Assembly (NCBI GenBank): GCA_003552365.1
Contig: PUKR01000096.1
Span: 1 to 7,147, forward strand
DNA length: 7,147 bases
Direction: 5' to 3'
Source: Syntrophomonadaceae bacterium
GTDB taxonomy: Bacteria > Bacillota > Dethiobacteria > DTU022
In this document: piece by piece, positions 1 to 5,899 of the stretch
Position numbering within the stretch: the stretch's first letter is position 1
Layout of the letters: each line of letters opens with the position of its first letter
Made by a program: the position numbers and the translations under genes
Notes under the pieces: generated by a model
Databases searched by the model: none
What the model saw: only the letters and a program-made list of their open reading frames with translations
Told to the model about the DNA's origin: nothing

Positions 1-91
1 TAGATTTTATGCAACTACATCTTAACTTATCATTAATTTAGCATATTCCAAACGATTTGACAAACCAATCACCTTTAATAAGAGGTAATTA

Positions 92-1885
92 TTAACAGTC
101 AACCGTGGCCAGTTCTTCTCCCTTGTACTGCTTGCAGCAAAGAGAACGCTGCAATTTACCGGAACTCGTCTTGGGCAAAGTACCGGGTTGAACCAGCATC
201 ACATCCCGTGGAGGATAACCGATTAATCCGATCACCTGCTGACGAATTGCCTGCCTGACTGCAGTCGGATCTTCTGAACGCACTTCGGCAACCACCACAA
301 TACTTTCCTTGCGCTTACTTCCTTCAACACCAAAGGCAATTACATTACCGGCCCGGACACCGTCAACCGCCCCTACCGAGCGCTCTATATCTTCGGGAAA
401 TATATTTCTCCCGGCTACAATGATCACGTCTTTCATTCGACCGCAAATCACCAGTTCGGGCGGATTGCCCCCAGGGCCTTCGGCTAAATAAGCGAGGTCC
501 CCGGTGCGCAGCCAGCCATCGTTGAAAAGTGTAGCGTTTAAATCGGGCCGCTTATAGTAACCTTCCATTACTGAAGTCCCTTTAATTTCCAGCTCCCCCA
601 CTTCTCGCAGCCCCCTTATTTCACCGGTTTCCACGTTGCGGATCCGCATTGCAAGGCCGGGAATGGGGTTGCCGAGCAAGGGAAACACCCGGGCATTTTT
701 TTCATCAGGTTCGGTTTTACGCGCTACCTTTTCAGTTTCCAGGGCTTCGCGATCAACAGTATCTATAACCATTCCCCGCATCGGGGGAGGAAAAGTTCCG
801 CCCAGTGACAGCTCGGCCATACCGAAAGCGCAAAATACTGCTTCCGGTTTGTAATTATGAGGTTTTCCGCACTCAATTAAGTTTTCGACCACTTTAGGAT
901 CTACCGGTTCTGCTCCGTTTAAAGCTATGCGAAGAGGTGACAAATCCAGGATTTCCCCGGTATCGGTCAAGCGCTTTAAGGCCCTGGCCGCCAACACCCA
1001 GGAAAAATTAGGGCCGGCGGTAACTGTTCCCCGGTACTCGTTGATCCAGCGCAACCAATCTGCAGGCCGTCCAAGGAAATCCTGGGGAGCAGCAATTACC
1101 AGTGAACAGCCGGCAGCCATAGGTACTGTTAAAAAGCCAATTAAGCCCATGTCATGGTAAAGCGGCAGCCAGGAAACAAAAATATCATCCTTTTCGATTT
1201 CTGCAGCCTTGAGCATTCCATTAACGTTTTCACTCAAAACATGGTGAGGAAGCATGACCCCCTTTGGATCTGCGGTTGAGCCGGAAGTGAACTGCAATAC
1301 AGCCAGTCTTTCAGGATCATCAGGGACTGCTTCCAAGTCATCTGCAGAAGGACCATCTTCGGTTGGGGTAATATCACTTAGAAGCACCACCGGGGGATCT
1401 CCTTCTTGCGGTTCCTGGTATGCGGCCAGGGTGGGATCAATAAGGAGCATGCTTATATCACCGTGGCGCATCAAAGCCCTGGTCTGGTTGGCAAACTCTT
1501 CTACAGAACTAAAGCGCATCGGAATCGGCATCATACTAACACTGGCCCCGCACAACCATACAGCCTGAATTGCTGTCACCAAATCACGGGTGGTTGGCCC
1601 TAAAAGGGCAATATGATCGCCCGGCTTTACTCCTTTTGCCTGGAGAGATGCTCCCGTGGCTTTGGCTTCACGGTGCAGCTGGCTCCAGGTCAAAGTTACA
1701 GCATCACCGGATTCTCCGGCTGCAGAACCGACAAAAGTAATCGTGTTATTTCCTTCCGCGGCCTGGCGAATTCGGTCAAGCAGTGGTATTTTTTCTACCG
1801 CATCATCAGGGGCGCTGATGACAACAGGCTCATCCCGGTTAAATTTTGATTGATCAAAAGGTTGATCTTGGTTATTTTGAACCAT
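92..1885 (-). CDS. fatty-acyl-AMP/acyl-CoA ligase (AMP-binding, FAAL/FadD-like)
   Basis: This protein of about 597 residues belongs to the adenylate-forming (ANL) superfamily, which activates a carboxylic acid, here probably a fatty acid, with ATP to an acyl-adenylate. The core motifs appear in order: P-loop TSGSTADPKG (200-209), SWLPLYHDMGLIGF (238-251), NGAEPV (323-328), FGMAEL (354-359), LRTGDLAYL (459-467), the hinge block GRMKDVIIVAGRNIFPEDIE (482-501) and the C-terminal catalytic lysine in PKTSSGKLQ (Lys577). The YHDMG and NGAEPV signatures are typical of fatty-acyl-AMP ligases and related actinobacterial FadD proteins. Whether the acyl group goes to CoA or to a carrier protein is not decidable here, and no carrier gene is visible. 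The start is the ATG at 1885, 7 nt after a perfect AGGAGG; an in-frame start at 1918 lacks this support. A polar, Gln/Asn-rich stretch of about 20 residues precedes the conserved fold. The P-loop has Ala where Gly is usual (TSGSTG). A terminator separates it from codY, so it is probably its own transcription unit. Confidence 0.88.
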   Translation of the reverse strand: MVQNNQDQPFDQSKFNRDEPVVISAPDDAVEKIPLLDRIRQAAEGNNTITFVGSAAGESGDAVTLTWSQLHREAKATGASLQAKGVKPGDHIALLGPTTRDLVTAIQAVWLCGASVSMMPIPMRFSSVEEFANQTRALMRHGDISMLLIDPTLAAYQEPQEGDPPVVLLSDITPTEDGPSADDLEAVPDDPERLAVLQFTSGSTADPKGVMLPHHVLSENVNGMLKAAEIEKDDIFVSWLPLYHDMGLIGFLTVPMAAGCSLVIAAPQDFLGRPADWLRWINEYRGTVTAGPNFSWVLAARALKRLTDTGEILDLSPLRIALNGAEPVDPKVVENLIECGKPHNYKPEAVFCAFGMAELSLGGTFPPPMRGMVIDTVDREALETEKVARKTEPDEKNARVFPLLGNPIPGLAMRIRNVETGEIRGLREVGELEIKGTSVMEGYYKRPDLNATLFNDGWLRTGDLAYLAEGPGGNPPELVICGRMKDVIIVAGRNIFPEDIERSVGAVDGVRAGNVIAFGVEGSKRKESIVVVAEVRSEDPTAVRQAIRQQVIGLIGYPPRDVMLVQPGTLPKTSSGKLQRSLCCKQYKGEELATVDC

Positions 1886-1892
1886 ATTTTTT

Positions 1893-1898
1893 CCTCCT
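1893..1898 (-). promoter_or_regulatory. Shine-Dalgarno site of the acyl ligase
   Basis: A perfect AGGAGG on the minus strand lies 7 nt upstream of the ATG at 1885. It decides the start of the acyl ligase in favour of the internal methionine and against the in-frame codon at 1918. Confidence 0.85.
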
Positions 1899-1923
1899 GT
1901 ACTAATAAAAATAAGCATTAAGT

Positions 1924-1929
1924 ATTATA
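1924..1929 (-). promoter_or_regulatory. possible -10 element of the acyl ligase promoter
   Basis: A consensus TATAAT on the minus strand would place a transcription start near 1917, giving a leader of roughly 30 nt that contains the Shine-Dalgarno site. No good TTGACA-like -35 hexamer lies 16-18 bp upstream, and the whole intergenic stretch is AT-rich, so a chance match is possible. Some promoter is expected here because a strong terminator isolates the gene from codY. Confidence 0.3.
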
Positions 1930-2020
1930 AATGGCCTAAAGTGTATAAATATAATTTCCTTAATCAGGGCAGAAATCCTTTTTATATTGAGATAAAAAAT
2001 ACGAGCTAAACTTTTAATAA

Positions 2021-2054
2021 TAAAAAAGTGGCCCTAACTCCGGGTTAAGGCCAC
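2021..2054 (-). terminator. Rho-independent terminator after codY
   Basis: Read on the minus strand, GTGGCCTTAAC (2054-2044) pairs with GTTAGGGCCAC (2038-2028) in an 11-bp stem with one G-T wobble and a 5-nt CCGGA loop. A run of six T (2027-2022) and further T-rich sequence follow directly. It starts about 31 nt after the codY stop. There is no T-run on the other strand, so it acts leftward only. It ends the xerC-hslV-hslU-codY unit. Confidence 0.93.
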
Positions 2055-2085
2055 CCTATAAGTATTAACCCAAACATACGATTAC

Positions 2086-2880
2086 TTAGTATGACTTGGA
2101 TTTTTTAGCCAGGTAATCGAGAAGGAAGGGATTTAATACCTTGATGTACGTTCCTTTCATGCCTAAAGATCTGGACTCGATAACCCCGGCACTTTCAAAC
2201 TTACGAAGGGCATTTACGATTACAGAGCGAGTAATTCCCAGCTGGTCCGCAATCTTACTGGCAACCAGCAGCCCTTCATTACCGCCGAGCTCTTCAAATA
2301 TATGCTCAACCGCTTCCAGTTCAGAGTAAGACAAAGTTGCCACTGCAAGTTGTACAACAGCTTTGTTCCGAGCTTCTTCTTCAATTTCTGCTGATTTGGC
2401 TCTTAGGATTTCCATGCCCACAACTGTTGCCCCGGTTTCGGCAAGAATTAAATCTTCTGCATCAAATAACTCGTTAAATCGCGCAAGCAGTAAGCTGCCC
2501 AGTCTCTCCCCACCGCCAATAATAGGAATCACAGTAGTAATTTTATTGGCAAAAAGGCATTTTTCTGTATCTAAAAAGACACAATCATTAGTTTTCTGAC
2601 GAAGATTTACCCTGGCCTCATCGTCTTTCAGCAAAAATTCGTTGTAATCCTCGGGAAAAATACCTCCCTTTAAAACGTTTTCAAGCATCAATTCACATTC
2701 AAATTCATCGACCAGGGACCATCCAAGTATTGCCCCGTTTTTATCGGCAATGTAAACATTTGCATGAATAACATTTTTAAGGACATCGGCAACATCCTTA
2801 AAGTCAACATGCTGTCCCGTGGCTTTCTGAAGAATTTTGTTAATACGACGAGTTTTCTCTAACAACGGAGAAGAAATCAC
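2086..2880 (-). CDS. codY: GTP- and branched-chain amino acid-sensing transcriptional regulator CodY
   Basis: CodY is a dimeric cytoplasmic repressor of low-GC Gram-positives. When GTP and branched-chain amino acids are plentiful it binds DNA and represses amino acid uptake, biosynthesis and other adaptive genes. The N-terminal GAF-type sensor domain covers roughly residues 1-155 and includes IIGGGERLG and AETGATVVGMEIL. A helical linker rich in Glu and Ala follows, then a C-terminal winged helix-turn-helix (about 202-247) with the family signature ITRSVIVNALRKFESAGVIESRS, nearly identical to B. subtilis CodY. Two in-frame GTG starts compete. The one at 2880 (264 aa) lies 9 nt after AAAGGTGG, whereas the one at 2889 (267 aa) abuts that motif with no spacing, so 2880 is preferred. 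It follows hslU after about 31 bp (22 bp with the other start), as in Bacillus. The residue matching B. subtilis Arg61, which contacts the amino acid carboxylate, is Leu64 here. Confidence 0.96.
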   Translation of the reverse strand: MISSPLLEKTRRINKILQKATGQHVDFKDVADVLKNVIHANVYIADKNGAILGWSLVDEFECELMLENVLKGGIFPEDYNEFLLKDDEARVNLRQKTNDCVFLDTEKCLFANKITTVIPIIGGGERLGSLLLARFNELFDAEDLILAETGATVVGMEILRAKSAEIEEEARNKAVVQLAVATLSYSELEAVEHIFEELGGNEGLLVASKIADQLGITRSVIVNALRKFESAGVIESRSLGMKGTYIKVLNPFLLDYLAKKSKSY

Positions 2881-2911
2881 GTCTTTCACCCACCTTTCGT
2901 TATTTAAATTA

Positions 2912-4330
2912 TTACAAAATGTATTTACTTAAATCTTTATCCTTAACCACTTTGTGCAACTTGCCCTGCACATATTCACAATCCACTAAAAGCTCCCGCT
3001 CATCAGCGTAATCGGGTAAATCGAAAGAAAGATCTTCGAGCACTTTTTCCATTATTGTATGCAGCCGCCGTGCTCCTATGTTTTCCATCTCCTGGTTTAA
3101 GTGAGCGGCTGTCCGAGCGATTTCTTCTATCGCATCTTCGGTAAAAGTCAATTTCACCCCTTCCGTTTCCAATAACGCCTTGTATTGTTTAATGAGAGCA
3201 TTGCTCGGCTCGGTTAAGATCTGTTTAAAGTTTTCTTCGGTTAAACTGTTAAGTTCAACCCGGATCGGAAACCGTCCCTGCAGCTCAGGAATCAAATCCG
3301 CAGGTTTAGTAGTATGAAAAGCACCGGCCGCGATAAATAGAATATGGTCGGTTTTGACCGAGCCGTATTTTGTAACTACGGTTGATCCTTCTACGATAGG
3401 CAAGATGTCTCTTTGGACCCCTTCCCTGGAAACATCCGGTCCGGATCCATGATAATCTTTACCGGCAATTTTGTCAATTTCGTCAAGAAATATTATTCCC
3501 AACTGTTCTGCTCTTTTAAGCGCCTCGCTTGTCACTGCATCCATATCTATGAGTCGTTGTGCCTCTTCTTGTTCTATTATTTTTCTTGCCTCTTTTACCG
3601 GAACCCGGCGTTTTTTCTTTTTAGGAGGCATAATATTCCCCAAAACATCCTGCAGGTTTATCCCCATTTCTTCCATGCCCTGGCCACCGAAAAGCTCGCC
3701 TATCGGAGGCTTACGTTCTTCTACTTCCACTTCTACCATTTGTTCTTCCAGTTCGCCTTTCAAAAGTCGTTCTTTTACCTTTCGTTGTTCTTCCCGGGCA
3801 CGCTGCATCCTCTCAGAAAAACTTTCATCTTCGGCAGGGCTTTCTTCCTGGGTCGGAGCAGACTGAAAAAGAAAGCCCAGTGGATTAGTTGAACTCCGCT
3901 TTTTCTTTGGCAAGGGCGCTATTAGCTCCACCAGTCTCGCATTAGCATTTTGCGCTGCTTTGTCCTGCACTTCCTGGAGTCTTTCACCCTGAACTATTCT
4001 TACCGAAGTCTCCACCAGGTCGCGAATCATCGATTCCACATCACGGCCGATATAGCCTACCTCGGTAAATTTAGTAGCTTCCACTTTTACAAACGGAGCG
4101 TTAACCATCCTTGCCAGGCGTCTGGCCAATTCGGTTTTGCCCACCCCTGTAGGTCCAATCATAATAATATTCTTTGGCATTATTTCTTCTTGCAGGTTGT
4201 CAGTCAACTGCTGTCTTCGATAGCGGTTTCTGAGGGCTACGGCTACGCATCGTTTAGCTTCATCTTGCCCGATAATAAATTTATCAAGTTCGCTGACAAT
4301 TTCTCTGGGTGTAAGCTCTTCCCTGGCCAT
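2912..4330 (-). CDS. hslU: ATP-dependent protease ATPase subunit HslU (ClpY)
   Basis: HslU is the hexameric AAA+ unfoldase that feeds substrates into the HslV peptidase in the cytoplasm. With the ATG at 4330 the protein has 472 residues, slightly longer than enterobacterial HslU but close to B. subtilis ClpY. Visible motifs are Walker A GPTGVGKT (59-66), the substrate-gripping pore loop GYIG (92-95), a charged insertion (I) domain at about 108-237 with several Lys/Glu-rich stretches, Walker B IIFLDEID (279-286), ELQGRFP with the arginine-finger region (350-355), sensor-2 GARR (419-422), and a C-terminal tail ending SKYIL that would dock into HslV. A TTG at 4339 is in frame, but AGAAAGG (4351-4345) is spaced better for the ATG, which also matches the usual start a few residues before LTPREIV. 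The Shine-Dalgarno site overlaps the hslV stop codon, so the two genes are tightly coupled. Confidence 0.97.
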   Translation of the reverse strand: MAREELTPREIVSELDKFIIGQDEAKRCVAVALRNRYRRQQLTDNLQEEIMPKNIIMIGPTGVGKTELARRLARMVNAPFVKVEATKFTEVGYIGRDVESMIRDLVETSVRIVQGERLQEVQDKAAQNANARLVELIAPLPKKKRSSTNPLGFLFQSAPTQEESPAEDESFSERMQRAREEQRKVKERLLKGELEEQMVEVEVEERKPPIGELFGGQGMEEMGINLQDVLGNIMPPKKKKRRVPVKEARKIIEQEEAQRLIDMDAVTSEALKRAEQLGIIFLDEIDKIAGKDYHGSGPDVSREGVQRDILPIVEGSTVVTKYGSVKTDHILFIAAGAFHTTKPADLIPELQGRFPIRVELNSLTEENFKQILTEPSNALIKQYKALLETEGVKLTFTEDAIEEIARTAAHLNQEMENIGARRLHTIMEKVLEDLSFDLPDYADERELLVDCEYVQGKLHKVVKDKDLSKYIL

Positions 4331-4349
4331 GCTTATCAATCAAACCTTT

Positions 4350-4880
4350 CTACAATTCTTCAACAATTATGGCTTCATTAGTGTATACACAGATTTCAGA
4401 AGCAATTTTAAGTGCTTCTCCGGCTATTTTTCCGGGTGGGAGTTCCGCATTGCGAACCATTGCTTTAGCGGCGGCTTGAGCGTAGGGCGCCCCCGACCCA
4501 ATTGCAGCTATACCATCATCCGGCTCAATTACTTCCCCGGTGCCGGAAATAAGAAGCAAAGCCTCGCTGCTGGCGACTACCAGGAGCGCTTCCAGCCGTC
4601 GCAAAACCCGGTCTGTCCGCCACTCTTTGGCCAGCTCTACTGCCGCTCGCTGCAGATTGCCCTGGTAACTTTCCAATTTACCCTCAAACTTTTCACAGAG
4701 GGTAAGCGAATCCGCGACTGCACCGGCAAAACCAACCAGGACCTTCCCCTCATAAAGGCGACGCACTTTCTTTGCGCTGTGCTTGATAATCGTGTTATTG
4801 CCAAAGGTAACCTGTCCGTCCCCGGCAATGGCTACCCTGTCACCTACTTTTACAGCTATAATAGTTGTTGCATCAAACAT
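4350..4880 (-). CDS. hslV: ATP-dependent protease peptidase subunit HslV (ClpQ)
   Basis: HslV is the proteasome-beta-like N-terminal-nucleophile peptidase that stacks as two hexameric rings and is opened by HslU. The chosen ATG at 4880 gives 176 residues, the normal family size, and begins MFDATTIIAV. By alignment with E. coli HslV (MTTIVSV) the catalytic threonine is Thr5, so a four-residue MFDA propeptide would have to be removed. Other conserved sites are GDGQVTFG (20-27, the Asp17 equivalent), the Lys pair at 37-38 (Lys33 equivalent), GFAG, and GSG at 128-130. The upstream ATG at 4922 would overlap xerC by 23 bp and add 14 residues not seen in the family. The purine-rich AGGAAAGAG (4897-4889) lies in the 19-bp gap after xerC and supports 4880. 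hslU follows directly, as expected for partner subunits. Confidence 0.96.
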   Translation of the reverse strand: MFDATTIIAVKVGDRVAIAGDGQVTFGNNTIIKHSAKKVRRLYEGKVLVGFAGAVADSLTLCEKFEGKLESYQGNLQRAAVELAKEWRTDRVLRRLEALLVVASSEALLLISGTGEVIEPDDGIAAIGSGAPYAQAAAKAMVRNAELPPGKIAGEALKIASEICVYTNEAIIVEEL

Positions 4881-4899
4881 AAATTTTTCTCTTTCCTGC

Positions 4900-5802
4900 T
4901 TATTTTCGGGGAAATGCGGCATGATAAACTTCGCTTAACCTTTCCCTGGTTACATGTGTATAAATCTGGGTATTCGAAATGCTGGCATGCCCCAGTAATT
5001 CCTGGACCACCCTTAAATCGGCGCCACCTTCCAGTAAATGGGTGGCAAAAGAGTGGCGCAGTGAGTGAGGGCTAATATCCTCTTTATGAGAGACCTGCCT
5101 GATGTACTTCCGGAAGATATAGCGAATACCCCGGTCACCTAGTGGATTTCCCCATTTATTCAAAAAAACTTCATTCCAGCTATGCCCATCTTTATTTTTT
5201 CCTGCCAGGGCCGGTCGAACTTTCTGCAAGTATTCTTCCAGTAATTCAGCTGCAACCCTGCCTACGGGAACTATCCGTTCTTTTTTTCCTTTACCGGACA
5301 GCCTGGCCAACCTTTCGCCCAGCTGCAGCGCTTGAAGCTTAAGGCTAACCAGTTCGCTCACCCGCATCCCGGAAGAGTATATCAATTCCAAAATTGCCCT
5401 ATCCCTAAAACCTAAGTTTGTTCTGCTATCCGGAGCTTCCAGCAAAGCACTTACTTCATGCTGGTAAAGAAACCGGGGCAGATTTTTTTCCATTTTAGGA
5501 CTGGATACTGTAGCCCATCTTCCATCTTTAATCTGGCCTTCTTTTTTTAAAAAAAACAAAAAAGAACGCGTCGCAGATAATTTGCGCGCTATTGAGCGGC
5601 GGGAAAAGTTATTCTTTTTCAGCCAGGCCAGGTATCTCCTCAAAGTAAGGTGATCTAGCGCCTGTTCCCCGCCGAGTGTCGTCTCTTCCAGGCTTAAAAA
5701 CTGCAAAATATCAGACCTGTAAGCCTGCAGGGTTAAAGGTGAAGCGTTTTTCCCCACATCAAGGTTGTTTAAAAACCTTTCCAGCCAATATTTGTAGTCC
5801 AT
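4900..5802 (-). CDS. xerC: tyrosine recombinase XerC (CodV)
   Basis: This is a site-specific tyrosine recombinase of 300 residues, the usual length for Xer proteins, which act at dif to resolve chromosome dimers before division. The N-terminal SAM-like core-binding domain spans about 1-90 and the catalytic domain about 108-295. All active-site residues are present: Arg147 in GMRVSEL, Lys171 in GKGKKER, His246 and Arg249 in PHSLRHSFATHLL, His272 in ELLGHASISNTQIYTH, and the nucleophile Tyr281. The ATG at 5802 has AGGTG (5814-5810) 7 nt upstream. Its position before hslVU-codY matches the B. subtilis gene codV, which supports XerC/CodV rather than XerD or an integrase. The minus strand carries T8 followed by A7 within codons 83-87, a possible slippage site. 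No phage or insertion element flanks it. Confidence 0.95.
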   Translation of the reverse strand: MDYKYWLERFLNNLDVGKNASPLTLQAYRSDILQFLSLEETTLGGEQALDHLTLRRYLAWLKKNNFSRRSIARKLSATRSFLFFLKKEGQIKDGRWATVSSPKMEKNLPRFLYQHEVSALLEAPDSRTNLGFRDRAILELIYSSGMRVSELVSLKLQALQLGERLARLSGKGKKERIVPVGRVAAELLEEYLQKVRPALAGKNKDGHSWNEVFLNKWGNPLGDRGIRYIFRKYIRQVSHKEDISPHSLRHSFATHLLEGGADLRVVQELLGHASISNTQIYTHVTRERLSEVYHAAFPRK

Positions 5803-5899
5803 TCCGCAACACCTATATTATCCTAACATAACTACAACCCGGTTGCAAGCAAATAGCAATGTTTTTAAAAAAATTCCACCTATTTAAACGTATACCCGG

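Noticed and set aside
57..62. Perfect TTGACA on the plus strand, a possible -35 element
   Set aside because: No TATAAT-like hexamer lies 16-18 bp downstream, and transcription would run antisense into the acyl ligase with no gene to serve.
69..88. Weak hairpin just after the acyl ligase stop, a possible terminator
   Set aside because: The stem has only 6 bp with a wobble and an 8-nt loop, and the following sequence is not a clean T-run. The ligase transcript may simply continue past the left edge.
1..91. Start of another gene at the left edge, suggested by a Shine-Dalgarno-like AAAGGTGA on the minus strand
   Set aside because: The candidate frames after it stop within about 20 codons and resemble no known protein, so the stretch is left as intergenic.
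1953..1967. Possible CodY box (AATTTTCWGAAAATT-like) upstream of the acyl ligase
   Set aside because: Read on the minus strand it matches only about 9 of 15 positions, with one half nearly absent. In this AT-rich stretch such a match is expected by chance.
3413..3892. Long plus-strand open frame of 159 codons opposite hslU
   Set aside because: It is antisense to conserved HslU sequence, is rich in Phe and Ser as expected for the complement of a Lys/Glu-rich region, and has no recognisable domain.
4881..4922. Longer HslV starting at the ATG at 4922
   Set aside because: It would overlap xerC by 23 bp and place 14 atypical residues before the threonine. The ATG at 4880 has a purine-rich ribosome site and the family length.
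4329..5075. Plus-strand open frame of 248 codons opposite hslV and xerC
   Set aside because: It overlaps two clearly conserved genes on the other strand and its translation resembles no protein family, so it is a shadow frame.
5803..5830. Promoter directly upstream of xerC (GATAAT near the start codon)
   Set aside because: The nearest TTGCAA lies about 20 bp away, the -10-like sequence sits too close to the ribosome site, and readthrough from topA explains expression.
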